This document shows positions 1 through 10,190 of a stretch of DNA of 35,091 nt, in pieces (position 1 is the first letter of the stretch; each line of letters starts with the position of its first letter). The position numbers and the translations under genes were made by a program. The notes under the pieces were generated by a model. That model did no database searches and was not told where the DNA came from. It saw nothing but the letters and a program-made list of their open reading frames with translations. Where the stretch lies: assembly GCF_902499075.1 (NCBI RefSeq), contig NZ_CABVPP010000069.1, positions 1 to 35,091 on the forward strand, in the 5' to 3' direction. The stretch is from Burkholderia pseudomultivorans. GTDB taxonomy: Bacteria; Pseudomonadota; Gammaproteobacteria; Burkholderiales; Burkholderiaceae.

Positions 1-720
<720 letters not shown>

Positions 721-729
721 GACGGTTAC

Positions 730-1119
730 TCAGTGCGCCTTCTTCTGGATGAACTCGATCTTGTAGCCGTCCGGATCCTCGACGAATGCGATCACGGTCG
801 TGCCGTGCTTCATCGGGCCCGCTTCGCGCGTGACCTTGCCGCCTTGCGCCTTGATCTTCTCGCAGGCCGCGTACGCGTCGTCGACTTCCAGCGCCAGATG
901 GCCGAAGCCGTTGCCGAGATCGTAGGACGGCGTATCCCAGTTGTGGGTCAGCTCGATCACGGTGCCCGTGCTTTCGTCTTCATAGCCGACGAACGCGAGC
1001 GTGAACCTGCCTTCCGGATAGTCGTCGCGGCGCAGCACCTTCATGCCGAGCAATTCGGTGTAGAACTTGATCGAGCGGTCGAGATCGCCGACTCGCAGCA
1101 TCGTATGCAGCAAACGCAT
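730..1119 (-). CDS. gloA: Lactoylglutathione lyase (glyoxalase I)
   Basis: The product (129 aa) isomerises the methylglyoxal-glutathione hemithioacetal to S-lactoylglutathione in the cytoplasm, the first step of methylglyoxal detoxification. It is a two-module glyoxalase/VOC protein of normal bacterial length. The four metal ligands of the Ni-dependent class sit at the positions known from E. coli GloA: His5, Glu56, His74 and Glu122. The characteristic stretches [19 protein letters not shown] and [11 protein letters not shown] are present. A Shine-Dalgarno AGGAGT lies at 1127-1132, seven bases before the ATG, which supports the start. The gene is monocistronic, faces the IS110 remnant tail to tail and is divergent from the EamA gene. 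Confidence 0.96.
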   Translation of the reverse strand: MRLLHTMLRVGDLDRSIKFYTELLGMKVLRRDDYPEGRFTLAFVGYEDESTGTVIELTHNWDTPSYDLGNGFGHLALEVDDAYAACEKIKAQGGKVTREAGPMKHGTTVIAFVEDPDGYKIEFIQKKAH

Positions 1120-1467
1120 GTGTCGTACTCCTGTGGGGACTTTCCAGAACCGGAAACTCTACCAGAGTCGCGCAAATTTCGTCGAAGGCGGGCCGCCCGG
1201 TCGCGCCGATACCGGGCGTCTGCTCCACGCATGGTGCGCCCGCCAGTGGCACGCTCCCGCCCGCCCCGCCGATCGGGTAACATCGCTGCACCTCGCACCA
1301 AAAGCGGGCACGGCAGCCAGCCTCCCCGGCCGGCATGCCGCGCGCCACCGCCACGCGATCACCTGCCCATTCAGCCACACTGCCGTGCCAGACCGCCGAT
1401 ACGAGCGCGCCGTACGTGCCGCCCGCCCGATCCCGCCTCCGCCGCTGCGGGCCGCCGAGGCGCGCCG
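1120..1467. other. Intergenic region between divergent gloA and EamA genes
   Basis: This 348-base stretch must hold the promoters of the divergent gloA and EamA genes. I see the gloA ribosome-binding site (1127-1132) but no convincing -35/-10 pair for either gene. The only reading frames are extensions or shadows of flanking frames, with no family resemblance. I see no hairpin followed by a T-run, tRNA or repeat. Confidence 0.5.
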
Positions 1468-2397
1468 ATGACGACGCTCGCTCCCGCGCGGCGCGCGCTC
1501 GATGCGCGCGCCGCAGGCCTGATGCTGCTGCTGTGCGCGATCTGGGGCTTCCAGCAGGTCGCGATCAAGAGCACGAACGCCGCGATTCCGCCGATGTTCC
1601 AGGCCGGCCTGCGCTCGGTATTCGCCGCGCTGCTGCTGTGGGGCTGGGCCCGCTCGCGCGGCACGCCGCTGTTCCGCGCGGACGGCACGCTCGGCGCCGG
1701 CCTCGCGGCCGGCGCGCTGTTCGCGGGCGAATTCATCTGCGTGTTCTTCGGGCTGACGCTGACGAGCGCGTCGCATATGGCAATCTTCCTCTACACCGCG
1801 CCGTGCTTCACCGCACTCGGCCTGCACCTGTTCGCACCGGGCGAGCGCCTGCGGCCCGTCCAATGGGCCGGCGTCGGCCTCGCGTTCGCCGGCATCGCGC
1901 TCGCGTTCGCGGACGGCTTCCTGAAGCCGCTCGCCCCCGGCGCGTCGATGCTGGCCGGCCTCGCCGGCGATGCGCTCGGGATCCTCGGCGGCGCGATGTG
2001 GGCCGCGACGACGGTCGTCGTGCGCTCGACGTCGCTCGCGCGCGCGAGCGCCAGCAAGACGCTGTTCTACCAGCTCGCGGTGTCGGCCGTCGTGCTGGTC
2101 GCGCTCGCCGCGCTGCTCGGCCAGATGTCGTTCGCGCTCGTCACGCCGGTGGCCATCGCGAGCCTCGCGTACCAGTCGGTGATCGTCGCGTTCGTCAGCT
2201 ATCTGTCGTGGTTCTGGCTGCTGACGCGCTACAGCGCGTCGCGGCTGTCGGTGTTCACGTTCCTGTCGCCGCTGTTCGGCGTCGCGTTCGGCGTGCTGCT
2301 GCTCGGCGAATCGGTCGGCTGGCGTTTCATGTCGGCCGCCGCGCTGGTGCTGACCGGCATCGCGCTGGTCAACGCGCCGTCGCGCGGCAGGGCGTGA
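1468..2397 (+). CDS. EamA (DMT superfamily) transporter
   Basis: The 309-residue product is an inner-membrane protein with about ten hydrophobic helices arranged as two EamA repeats. The first begins near residue 15 (LMLLLCAIWGFQQVAIK, the usual WG motif of the family). The second begins around residue 160 (GILGGAMWAATTVVVR). The end (FLSPLFGVAFGVLLLGE) is the typical second-repeat signature. EamA proteins export metabolites or amino acids; the substrate cannot be predicted. The ATG at 1468 is chosen because the longer in-frame upstream sequence is Arg/Pro-rich and unlike any transporter. The gene is convergent with rsmA and shares the intergenic hairpin region at 2424-2450. Confidence 0.9.
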   Translation: MTTLAPARRALDARAAGLMLLLCAIWGFQQVAIKSTNAAIPPMFQAGLRSVFAALLLWGWARSRGTPLFRADGTLGAGLAAGALFAGEFICVFFGLTLTSASHMAIFLYTAPCFTALGLHLFAPGERLRPVQWAGVGLAFAGIALAFADGFLKPLAPGASMLAGLAGDALGILGGAMWAATTVVVRSTSLARASASKTLFYQLAVSAVVLVALAALLGQMSFALVTPVAIASLAYQSVIVAFVSYLSWFWLLTRYSASRLSVFTFLSPLFGVAFGVLLLGESVGWRFMSAAALVLTGIALVNAPSRGRA

Positions 2398-2423
2398 CGC
2401 CATGCACCACCGCCACCGCGCAC

Positions 2424-2450
2424 AAAAAAGGCTGCCCGACCGGGCAGCCT
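2424..2450 (-). terminator. Intrinsic terminator of the lptD-surA-pdxA-rsmA operon
   Basis: A perfect 10-bp stem (AGGCTGCCCG at 2429-2438 paired with CGGGCAGCCT at 2441-2450) with a two-base loop is followed on the minus strand by a run of six T (2424-2429 read in reverse). It lies 24 bases after the rsmA stop, in the orientation expected for a Rho-independent terminator of the minus-strand operon. Confidence 0.85.
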
Positions 2451-2474
2451 CGACGACGACGCGCGCGTCGCGCG

Positions 2475-3302
2475 TTACCCGGCCTTGCGCGCCGCCGCGA
2501 GCGCCTGCGTGACGCCGACGTATTCCGCCACGCTGACATCCTCCGCGCGACGCGCCAGATCGAAGCCGAGCGCGTCGAAGTCGATCGCGTCGCGATAGTC
2601 GCCGAGCGTATTGCGCAGCATCTTGCGGCGCTGCGAGAACGCGGCCGTCACCAGTTCGCCGAGCAGCGCCGGATCGACGTCCGGCAACTCGTGCGGCGCA
2701 TACGGAATCATCCGCACGATCGCCGAATCGACCTTCGGCGGCGGCTGGAACGACTCGGGCGGCACGTCGAGCATCTTGTCCATCACGTAGCGGTACTGCA
2801 GCATCACCGACAGCCGCGAGAACGCCTTCGTGCCCGGCTCCGCGACCATCCGCTCGACGACTTCGTTCTGCAGCATGAAATGCTGGTCGATCACCACGTC
2901 GGCGAACGTCATCAGGTGGAACAGCAGCGGGCTGGAAATGTTGTACGGCAGGTTGCCGACGATCCGCAGCGACGGCGCCTCGCCGGGCGCCGCGAGCGAG
3001 CGGAAGTCGAATGCGAGCGCATCGCCCGCGTGCAGCTCGAGCAACGCGCCGAAACGCTGCGTCAGGCGCGCGATCAGGTCGCGGTCGAGCTCGACCGCGT
3101 GCAGCGGCGACTCGGGCGTCGCCAGACGCTCGATCAGCGGCTCGGTCAGCGCGCCGAGCCCGGGGCCGATCTCGACCATCCGCTGGCCGCGCGCGGGCCC
3201 GATCGTCGAGACGATCGAATCGATCACGCCATGATCGACGAGGAAGTTCTGCCCGAAGCGCTTGCGCGCGAAATGGCCCTGGTGCTGTCTGCTGTTCGAC
3301 AT
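2475..3302 (-). CDS. rsmA: 16S rRNA (adenine(1518)-N(6)/adenine(1519)-N(6))-dimethyltransferase
   Basis: RsmA (KsgA), 275 aa, dimethylates two adjacent adenosines in the 3' terminal helix of 16S rRNA during late 30S assembly, using S-adenosylmethionine. The N-terminus has the family signature [12 protein letters not shown]. The SAM-binding motif I is [14 protein letters not shown] at about residues 43-56. The catalytic motif IV reads NLPYNISSP at about 117-125. The C-terminal helical domain carries the usual [12 protein letters not shown] segment. It is the last gene of the lptD-surA-pdxA-rsmA operon, an order widely conserved in proteobacteria. Loss of this enzyme is known to give kasugamycin resistance. 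Confidence 0.97.
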   Translation of the reverse strand: MSNSRQHQGHFARKRFGQNFLVDHGVIDSIVSTIGPARGQRMVEIGPGLGALTEPLIERLATPESPLHAVELDRDLIARLTQRFGALLELHAGDALAFDFRSLAAPGEAPSLRIVGNLPYNISSPLLFHLMTFADVVIDQHFMLQNEVVERMVAEPGTKAFSRLSVMLQYRYVMDKMLDVPPESFQPPPKVDSAIVRMIPYAPHELPDVDPALLGELVTAAFSQRRKMLRNTLGDYRDAIDFDALGFDLARRAEDVSVAEYVGVTQALAAARKAG

Positions 3303-3367
3303 CGACTGAAAAAAACGAAAAAAACGCGATGGGTGAAGTCTAGTGGAGCCGCGCGGCCCCGGCCACG

Positions 3368-4357
3368 TCAGGCCGTGCGCCGATGGCGCGCCATCGTGAC
3401 GGCCGTGTCGAGCGCGGCGACCATGCTGCCCGGATCGGCGCGGCCGGTGCCGGCCAGATCGAGCGCGGTGCCGTGATCGACCGAGGTACGGATGATCGGC
3501 AGGCCGAGCGTGACGTTGATGCCCTCGCCGAACGTCGCGTACTTCAGCACGGGCAGTCCCTGGTCGTGGAACATCGCGAGCACGCAGTCGGCATCGGCAA
3601 GATAGCGCGGCTGGAACAGCGTGTCGGCCGGATACGGGCCGCGCGCGTCGATCCCCTGCGCCTTCGCCTGCGCGAGCGCCGGCGCGATCACGTCGATTTC
3701 CTCGCGGCCGAGATAGCCGTTCTCGCCTGCATGCGGGTTCAGGCCCGTCACGAGGATGCGCGGCGCGGCCAGGCCGAAATCGCGCCGCAGGTCGCGATCG
3801 ATGATCGCGAGCGTGTCGACCAGCCCGTCGATCGTCAGCGCGGCCGACACGTCCTTCAGCGGCAGGTGCGTCGTCGCGAGCGCGACGCGCAGCGGCGTGT
3901 CGCCGGTGCCGGCCAGCATCATCACGACGCGCGGCGTGCGCGTGCGCTCGGCCAGGTATTCGGTATGGCCGGTGAACGGCACGCCCGCATCGTTGATCGT
4001 GCTTTTCTGCAGCGGCGCGGTGACGATCGCGTCATAGCGGCCGGCCACTGCGCCGTCGATCGCCGCATCGAGCAGCCCGAGCACGTAGCGGCCGTTCGCC
4101 GCGTCCAGCTTGCCCGCCTGCGCCGGCGCGGCAAGCGGATGATGCTCGACCGACACTTGGCCGCCGCCGGCGAATACCGCGCGGTCGACGCCGACGGCCG
4201 CCGCGCGCGCGTCGAGCAGCGCGGCGTCGCCGAGCACGGTGAACTGCGCATCGGGCCAGCGCGCGCCGGCGTCGCGCAGCGCCTGCACGGTCAGTTCCGG
4301 ACCGACGCCCGCGGGCTCGCCGGTGGTGATCGCAATCTGCAGCGCGGGCGTCGTCAT
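3368..4357 (-). CDS. pdxA: 4-hydroxythreonine-4-phosphate dehydrogenase
   Basis: PdxA (329 aa, the usual length) oxidises 4-phosphohydroxy-L-threonine with NAD(P)+ in the DXP-dependent pyridoxal 5'-phosphate pathway. The metal ligands known from the E. coli enzyme are all present: His164 in TTHLPL, His209 in NPHAGE and His264 in MFHDQG, each shifted by two from E. coli numbering. The N-terminal [12 protein letters not shown] and the TGHTEYLA block are also typical. The ATG at 4357 lies 11 bases after the surA stop. The frame stays open far upstream through surA and lptD, but that extension is an antisense-like artefact of high GC and does not encode PdxA. Confidence 0.96.
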   Translation of the reverse strand: MTTPALQIAITTGEPAGVGPELTVQALRDAGARWPDAQFTVLGDAALLDARAAAVGVDRAVFAGGGQVSVEHHPLAAPAQAGKLDAANGRYVLGLLDAAIDGAVAGRYDAIVTAPLQKSTINDAGVPFTGHTEYLAERTRTPRVVMMLAGTGDTPLRVALATTHLPLKDVSAALTIDGLVDTLAIIDRDLRRDFGLAAPRILVTGLNPHAGENGYLGREEIDVIAPALAQAKAQGIDARGPYPADTLFQPRYLADADCVLAMFHDQGLPVLKYATFGEGINVTLGLPIIRTSVDHGTALDLAGTGRADPGSMVAALDTAVTMARHRRTA

Positions 4358-4368
4358 CGGATACTCGC

Positions 4369-5727
4369 TCAGTTCGCCGGCCCGACGCCGCCGATCTTGT
4401 ACTGCACGTACGACGAATCGCGCAGCTCGCGCAGCCAGTCCGCATATGCCTGTTCGGCCTTGCGCTGGCCGATCGCCTGACGCGCGATGTCCATCTGCTG
4501 CTGCACGGAGCCTTCCGCGTCGCGGCGGCCGATCACCTGGATCAGGTGGTAGCCGTACTCGGTGCGCACCGGCTGGCTGATCTGGCCGTCCTGCAGGTTG
4601 TTCATCGCGCGCTCGAATTCGGGCACCGTCTCGCCGGGGCTGATCCAGCCGAGATCGCCGCCCTGCGACGCCGACCCGTCCTGCGAATAGGTGCGTGCGA
4701 ACTTCGCGAAATCGCCGCCTGCCTCGATCTGGTTGCGGATGTCGAGCAGTTGCTGGCGCGCCTGCCCCTCGGACTTGCCTTCGCCGACGCGCAGCAGGAT
4801 GTGGCGCACGTGCGTCTGCACGATCTTCGGCGCAGCGGCCGTGGCGCCCTGGCTCTGGCGGCGATCGACCAGGCGAACGATCTCGAAGCCGTCCGGCACG
4901 CGGATCAGCGTCGGGTTGACCTGGCCCGGACGCAGCTTCGACGCAGCGTCGACGACTTCGGCCGGCAGCGCGCTCGGCGACTTGAAGCCGAGATCGCCGC
5001 CCTTCTTCGCGTCGCTCGCTTCCGAGTTGTTCTTCGCGAGCTTCTCGAAATCGGCGCCCGACGTCGCCTGCTGCAGCAGCGCTTCGGCCTTCTTCTGCGC
5101 GGCTTCGATCTCGGTCTGCGGCGCGTTGGTCGGCGCCTTGATGAAGATGTGCTGGAAGCGCAGGTCCTGCTGCTGCGACGCGTTCGGCCCGCGCTGGCTC
5201 GCGATGTAGTTCGCGACCTCGGCGTCCGACACGGTGATCTTGCCGTCGACCTCGCGCTCGCGCAGCTTCGACAGCATCAGCTCGGTGCGCGCATCGGCCG
5301 TGAAGATGCTCCAGGGCACGCCCTGCGATTCGAGGCGCGCGCGATACTGGTCGAGCGTCATCCCGTTCGCCTGCGCGAGCCGCTGCAGCGTGGCCTGCAC
5401 GGTCGCATCGTCGACGCGGATCCCGTCGTCCTTGGCCTTCTGCACCTGGATGCGTTCGAGCACCATCTGGTTCAGCACCTGCGCACGCAGCTGGTCGGTC
5501 GGCGGCACCGGCGCGTTCTGCTGCTGCAGCCGGCGTGCGATCAGGCCGACGCGCTGGTCGAGTTCGCGGCCCGTGATCACGTCGTTGTTGACGACCGCGA
5601 CGACTTCGTCGGCGAGCTGCGCGCCTTGCGAACCGAGCGCCTGCGCCGCGGCCGGCGCGGCGCCGAGCAGCGCGGCGGACGCGGCGAGGCTGGACACGAC
5701 TGCCGCGAAACGAAGGGTTTTCTTCAT
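4369..5727 (-). CDS. surA: Periplasmic chaperone and peptidyl-prolyl isomerase SurA
   Basis: SurA carries unfolded outer-membrane proteins across the periplasm to the BAM complex and is important for LptD maturation. The 452-residue product has a Sec signal peptide (basic MKKTLRF, hydrophobic core, cleavage near AAPAAAQA), a SurA N-terminal chaperone domain ([22 protein letters not shown]) and two parvulin domains, at about 190-290 and 300-405. The second shows the canonical [16 protein letters not shown] and [18 protein letters not shown]. An in-frame GTG six bases further up (5733) is an alternative start; GGAG lies 5 bases before that GTG and 11 before this ATG. I prefer the ATG by family similarity. 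It sits between lptD and pdxA in the same operon. Confidence 0.95.
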   Translation of the reverse strand: MKKTLRFAAVVSSLAASAALLGAAPAAAQALGSQGAQLADEVVAVVNNDVITGRELDQRVGLIARRLQQQNAPVPPTDQLRAQVLNQMVLERIQVQKAKDDGIRVDDATVQATLQRLAQANGMTLDQYRARLESQGVPWSIFTADARTELMLSKLREREVDGKITVSDAEVANYIASQRGPNASQQQDLRFQHIFIKAPTNAPQTEIEAAQKKAEALLQQATSGADFEKLAKNNSEASDAKKGGDLGFKSPSALPAEVVDAASKLRPGQVNPTLIRVPDGFEIVRLVDRRQSQGATAAAPKIVQTHVRHILLRVGEGKSEGQARQQLLDIRNQIEAGGDFAKFARTYSQDGSASQGGDLGWISPGETVPEFERAMNNLQDGQISQPVRTEYGYHLIQVIGRRDAEGSVQQQMDIARQAIGQRKAEQAYADWLRELRDSSYVQYKIGGVGPAN

Positions 5728-5778
5728 TGCCACTGAGACTCCATTGAAATCGTGCTGACCGGTACGGACACGCCGGCG

Positions 5779-8139
5779 TTACTCGTAGTTGCTGAAGCGG
5801 GACATCGGCGGCGGCGCGGACGGCAGCGGCTGGTAGCCCGGCACCCCGGCGCGGAACGCCGCCACGAGGCCGTTGTCGACGGTCGACAGCCCCTTGAGCG
5901 TCAGCTGCATCATGAAGCGCGTCGACGAATTCTGCTGTCCCGACGAATTCACGCCGTTCGCGAAGCGCTGGATACCGACGCCGAGCGCCCAGCAATCCGC
6001 GTCGTATTGTAAGCCGAGCAGCCCGTCGACCACGCGATCGCCGGCCAGATCGTAGTTGAAGCGGCCCACCGCGTACAGGCGGCGCGTGAGCGGCCATTGC
6101 GCGGACACCAGGAACTGGTTGATCGGCTGGCCGTCGAGCGTCGTGTTCGCGCGCGTGTAGCGATAGCCGACGTTGATCACCTTGCGCTCGCCCGGACTGA
6201 AGCCGAAACCGACGCTCGACTTCACGAGCTGGTTGTTGTTCTGGTTGTACTGGAACGCCGTCTCCGACATGAAGCCCGAGCCGAGCTTCAGCGCGGCGCC
6301 GACGATCAGGTCGGAATGGCGCGCCTGCACCGCGGACTGGCCGGAGTTCAGCGTCACGCGCTGGTCGGCGAAGTAGTACTGCTGCGCGACCACGAAGCGC
6401 GCGCGCTCGTCGCCGGTGCGCGGATCGATGAAGCGCGACGTCAGGCCGGCCGTGATCCGGTTCGCGTCGGCGATCCGGTCGTTGCCGACGAACGTGTTCG
6501 GCTGGTAGATCTCCGCGAGGCCGAAGTCCGATTCCGCGGTGTCGAACAGCGGCGCGTTCGACTGGTCGCGGTACGGCGTGTACACGTAGTACAGCCGCGG
6601 CTCGAGGGTCTGGATGAAGTCCTGGCCGAACAGGCGCACCGAGCGGTCGAAGATCAGGCCCGAATCGAAGCTCACGGTCGGGATCGACTCGGTGAAGCGC
6701 TTCGGGCTGTTCGGCGTGCTCGACGACAGGTAGTTCAGGTCGTACGACGCGAAGTGGTACTGCACCTTCGGCACGACGAAGTAGCCGGGCCCGTACACGC
6801 CATACGCGATGTACGGGTTGAAGACGATCCGGTCGCCTTCGGTCGAATCGGCCGTCGTGATGCGGAACCGCGAATAGTCGGCTTCCGCGCCGAAGTCGAA
6901 GCCGCCGACGTTGTACTTCGTGTACTTCACGTTCAACTGCGGCTCGCGGCTGTACGGCGCGATCGACGGCGGCAGCGTCTGCCAGTGCTGGTAGCGCGCG
7001 AGCACCGACCACGGGCCGTTGTTGTACGTGAGCCCCGCTTCCTGCTGATACAGCGTCTGGGTCCCGTTGATGAACTGGTTCATCGACCCGAGGTCTTCGG
7101 GATAGGTGTTGTCCGAGACCTTGTTGTAATAGACGTAGCCGCCGAACCCGCCGCCGAAGTTCTGCTGGTGCTGCCAGTAGATCGCGTAGCGGTTGCGGTG
7201 CGCGAGCCGGTCGTCCGGCAGGTAATTCGCCGTAAACGTGCCCGAATAGCTGGGCGACAGGTAGCGGAACGTCGCTTCCGTCTGCACGCCGCGCCGCGAG
7301 ATGATGCGCGGCGTGATCGTCAGATCGCGGTTCGGCGCGATGTTGAAGTAGTACGGCAGCGACAGCTCGAACCCGTTGTTCGAGTTCATCGAGAACGTCG
7401 GCGGCAGCAGGCCGCTGCGGCGCTCGCCCGACAGCGGGAAGGTCATCCACGGGCTCGCGAAGATCGGCACGCCCTGGAAGAACAGCACGCCGTTGCGCGC
7501 GGTGCCCTCGTCGGCGCCCGTGTCGAAGTCGAAGCGGCTGCCCTTGATGTACCACGCGGGATGGGTCGCGCACTGGCACGCCGTATACGTGCCGTTGACG
7601 AACACCGAGCGCTCGCTGTCGAGCAGGTCGACCCGCTCCGCGCTGCCCGAGCCGCCCGTCACGTTGAAGTGATACTTCGGCGCGGTCATGAAGCCCTGGT
7701 TCGCCTCGATCTTCAGATGCGCCTCGGGGCCCGCGAACGACGTGCCGCCATTGATCACGCGGACCTGGCCGTACGCGTCGGCCATGTCGGTATCCTGATC
7801 GTAGTGGAGCGCGTCGGCCTTCACGACCGCGTCGCCGCGCCGCAGTTCGGCGGAGCCCTTCGCGGCCAGGTCCTGCTCGGCGGTGCCGCTCGTATGGTCG
7901 GCGATCACGAAGGCGGCCGGCTTCGCGCCGTCCTTCAGCGGATGATCCTCGAGCTGGGGCGCGAGACGCAGATCCCACGGCGAGTCGAGCGGCTGCGGCT
8001 GCGCGGCCGCGCCCGTCAGCTGCGCGTGCGACACGGCCGGCACGAGGCCGGGCACGGCCAGGAGCGCGAGCGCGAGCCGCCGTTTGCGCGGCACCCCGTC
8101 AGCGGGGAAGACATTCGGGAATAGCGGTTTGGGCGGCAT
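5779..8139 (-). CDS. lptD: LPS-assembly protein LptD
   Basis: LptD (786 aa) is the outer-membrane beta-barrel that, with lipoprotein LptE, inserts lipopolysaccharide into the outer leaflet. A signal peptide is visible ([22 protein letters not shown]). It is followed by a periplasmic LptA/OstA-like beta-jellyroll (about 75-190) and a long barrel rich in alternating aromatic strands such as [20 protein letters not shown]. Only three cysteines remain: Cys188 and Cys190 (a CQC motif) and Cys716 near the C-terminus. E. coli has two pairs. One interdomain disulfide is therefore still possible. The gene heads the operon with surA, pdxA and rsmA and is divergent from amgK; 212 bases separate the two starts. 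Confidence 0.96.
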   Translation of the reverse strand: MPPKPLFPNVFPADGVPRKRRLALALLAVPGLVPAVSHAQLTGAAAQPQPLDSPWDLRLAPQLEDHPLKDGAKPAAFVIADHTSGTAEQDLAAKGSAELRRGDAVVKADALHYDQDTDMADAYGQVRVINGGTSFAGPEAHLKIEANQGFMTAPKYHFNVTGGSGSAERVDLLDSERSVFVNGTYTACQCATHPAWYIKGSRFDFDTGADEGTARNGVLFFQGVPIFASPWMTFPLSGERRSGLLPPTFSMNSNNGFELSLPYYFNIAPNRDLTITPRIISRRGVQTEATFRYLSPSYSGTFTANYLPDDRLAHRNRYAIYWQHQQNFGGGFGGYVYYNKVSDNTYPEDLGSMNQFINGTQTLYQQEAGLTYNNGPWSVLARYQHWQTLPPSIAPYSREPQLNVKYTKYNVGGFDFGAEADYSRFRITTADSTEGDRIVFNPYIAYGVYGPGYFVVPKVQYHFASYDLNYLSSSTPNSPKRFTESIPTVSFDSGLIFDRSVRLFGQDFIQTLEPRLYYVYTPYRDQSNAPLFDTAESDFGLAEIYQPNTFVGNDRIADANRITAGLTSRFIDPRTGDERARFVVAQQYYFADQRVTLNSGQSAVQARHSDLIVGAALKLGSGFMSETAFQYNQNNNQLVKSSVGFGFSPGERKVINVGYRYTRANTTLDGQPINQFLVSAQWPLTRRLYAVGRFNYDLAGDRVVDGLLGLQYDADCWALGVGIQRFANGVNSSGQQNSSTRFMMQLTLKGLSTVDNGLVAAFRAGVPGYQPLPSAPPPMSRFSNYE

Positions 8140-8351
8140 CTATCGTTTGGCGAATCGCCCCTTGTCAACCGCGCCTACGCGCACGGCCGTCCCGCGCCGT
8201 CGAACCGCGACTGCGGCTGAGCGCAAACCGGGGAGGCGATCGGGCGAACGGCGCGACAGGCGGCGGCCTGCACGGCGGAAGCTGACGCGGGGCGCGTCAA
8301 AAAAGTCGTGGGGTATTATATGGCAAGACGTTCCCCCCTCCGCCGAGTTTC

Positions 8352-9401
8352 ATGACGCCCCCATCCACTGCCGCTCACCCCGACGCCCGCGTCGACGCGC
8401 TTGCCGCCTGGCTGCGCCCGCTCGCCGACCGCTACGCCCTCGACCTGTCGACCCTCGCGCCCGCGTCGTCGGACGCCAGTTTCCGCCGCTATTTCCGTGT
8501 CGCGTCGGCCACCCGCCCCGGCGGCTCGCTGATCGCCGTCGACGCGCCGCCGCCCGAGAAATGCCGCGAGTTCGTGCAGGTCGCGCAGCTGCTCGCCGCC
8601 GCCGGCGACCATGTGCCGGAGGTACTGGCCCACGATTTCGACGCCGGTTTCATGCTGGTGACGGATCTCGGCCGCACGTCGTACATCTCGGTGCTCGATC
8701 CGGCCCAGCCGCTCGCCGCGCGGCCGCTGATGCGCGACGCGTTCGACGCGCTGATCCGCTTCCAGCTGACGTCGAAACCCGACGTGCTGCCGCCGTTCGA
8801 CGAGGCGTTCCTGCGCCGCGAGATGGAGCTGATGCCCGAATGGTTCGTCGGCCGCCATCTCGGCAAGCCCGTCACCGACGCGATGCGCGGCACGCTCGAC
8901 CGCACCTTCGCGCTGCTGGTCGCGAGCGCGCATGCGCAGCCGCAGGGCTTCATGCTGCGCGACTTCATGCCGCGCAACCTGATGGTCTGCGAGCCGAACC
9001 CGGGCATCCTCGACTTCCAGGACGCCGTCTACGGGCCGCTGACGTACGACGTCGTGTCGCTGCTGCGCGACGCTTTCATCAGCTGGGACGAGGAATTCGA
9101 GCTCGACTGCTTCGCGTACTACTGGGAAAAGGCCAAGAAGGCCGGCCTGCCGGTCGATCCCGACTTCGGCGAGTTCTACCGGCAGCTCGAATGGATGGGC
9201 CTGCAGCGCCACATCAAGGTGCTCGGCCTGTTCGCGCGGATCAACTACCGCGACGGCAAGCCGCACTACCTGGACGACCTGCCGCGCTTCATCGGCTATG
9301 CGCGCAGGGTCGCGCTGCGCTACCGGCCGCTCGTGCCGTTCGCGAAGCTGCTCGACGAGCTCGAGGGCCACGCGGCGGCCGAAGTGGGCTATACGTTCTG
9401 A
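8352..9401 (+). CDS. amgK: N-acetylmuramate/N-acetylglucosamine kinase (AmgK-type phosphotransferase)
   Basis: This 349-residue protein is an aminoglycoside-phosphotransferase-fold sugar kinase. AmgK phosphorylates MurNAc (and GlcNAc) at the anomeric carbon in the cell-wall recycling route found in Pseudomonas and many other Gram-negatives. Visible kinase features are the conserved SSDASFRRYFRV near residues 39-50, the catalytic loop LRDFMPRNLM with Asp204 and Asn209, and the metal-binding Asp221 in GILDFQDAVYGP. The next gene, 21 bases on, is murU, the partner enzyme, and lptD is divergent, as in Pseudomonas. An AT-rich TATTAT at 8314-8319 may be its -10 box, but no good -35 is seen. Confidence 0.9.
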   Translation: MTPPSTAAHPDARVDALAAWLRPLADRYALDLSTLAPASSDASFRRYFRVASATRPGGSLIAVDAPPPEKCREFVQVAQLLAAAGDHVPEVLAHDFDAGFMLVTDLGRTSYISVLDPAQPLAARPLMRDAFDALIRFQLTSKPDVLPPFDEAFLRREMELMPEWFVGRHLGKPVTDAMRGTLDRTFALLVASAHAQPQGFMLRDFMPRNLMVCEPNPGILDFQDAVYGPLTYDVVSLLRDAFISWDEEFELDCFAYYWEKAKKAGLPVDPDFGEFYRQLEWMGLQRHIKVLGLFARINYRDGKPHYLDDLPRFIGYARRVALRYRPLVPFAKLLDELEGHAAAEVGYTF

Positions 9402-9422
9402 TCGCGTGACCTGCAGCCGAAG

Positions 9423-10139
9423 ATGACTCCTATCCTGACCACGGCGATGATCTTCGCCGCCGGGCGCGGCGAACGCATGCGCCCGCTGACCGACACCTGC
9501 CCGAAGCCGCTGCTCGAAGCGGGCGGCAAGCCGCTGATCGTCTGGCAGATCGAAGGCCTCGCGCGGGCCGGCATCGACACCATCGTCATCAACCACGCAT
9601 GGCTCGGCGCGCAGATCGAAGCCGCGCTCGGCGACGGCTCGCGCTGGGGCGTGCGGCTGCTGTATTCGGCCGAACGCGAAGCGCTCGAGACCGCCGGCGG
9701 CATCGCGCAAGCGCTGCCGCTGCTCGAGCGCGACGGCCGGCCGACCGTGTTCGTCGCCGTCAGCGGCGACGTGTTCTGCGCGTTCGACTACCGCACGCTC
9801 GCGCCGCGCGCCGCACGGATGGCCGCGCTCGATGCGCCGGCGATGCACCTCGTGATGGTGCCGAACCCGCCGTTCCACCCGGCCGGCGACTTCGCACTGG
9901 CCGACGGCCGCCTGTCGCTCGACGGCGCCGCGCGCGTCACGTTCGGCAATATCGGGCTGTACGACACGCGGATGTTCCGCGATCTCGCGCCCGGCACGCG
10001 GCGCGCGCTGACGCCGTACTATCGCGCGGCGATCGAAGCCGGCCGCGCGAGCGGCGAGCTGTACGAAGGCATCTGGGAGAACGTCGGCACGCCCGCGCAG
10101 CTGGGCGAGCTGGACGCGCGGCTGCGTGCCGCGAAGTAA
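9423..10139 (+). CDS. murU: N-acetylmuramate alpha-1-phosphate uridylyltransferase
   Basis: MurU (238 aa) joins UTP to MurNAc-1-phosphate to give UDP-MurNAc, which bypasses the fosfomycin-sensitive MurA/MurB steps during peptidoglycan recycling. It has the nucleotidyltransferase signature at the N-terminus (FAAGRGERMRPLTDTCPKPLL, about residues 10-30, with the G-x-G-x-R phosphate loop and catalytic Lys). It also has the metal-binding SGDVFC near residue 120 and the C-terminal ENVGTPAQLGEL typical of the family. It lies just after amgK with the same orientation and is probably cotranscribed. It is convergent with the ABC exporter gene; the 51-base gap has no clear terminator. Confidence 0.92.
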   Translation: MTPILTTAMIFAAGRGERMRPLTDTCPKPLLEAGGKPLIVWQIEGLARAGIDTIVINHAWLGAQIEAALGDGSRWGVRLLYSAEREALETAGGIAQALPLLERDGRPTVFVAVSGDVFCAFDYRTLAPRAARMAALDAPAMHLVMVPNPPFHPAGDFALADGRLSLDGAARVTFGNIGLYDTRMFRDLAPGTRRALTPYYRAAIEAGRASGELYEGIWENVGTPAQLGELDARLRAAK

Positions 10140-10190
10140 CGGGCCGCCGCTGCCGTTCGCGCTGCGCGCCATCGCGCGCGGCGCCGCCGC

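Noticed and set aside
4358-7978. In-frame upstream extension of pdxA, giving a frame of about 1536 codons
   Set aside because: The extension lies over surA and lptD in another frame and is Arg/Ala-rich; PdxA has a normal start at 4357.
6097-8124. Plus-strand frame of 675 codons across lptD
   Set aside because: Composition is Arg/Val/His-rich and shadows the lptD codons; no signal peptide, domain or ribosome-binding site.
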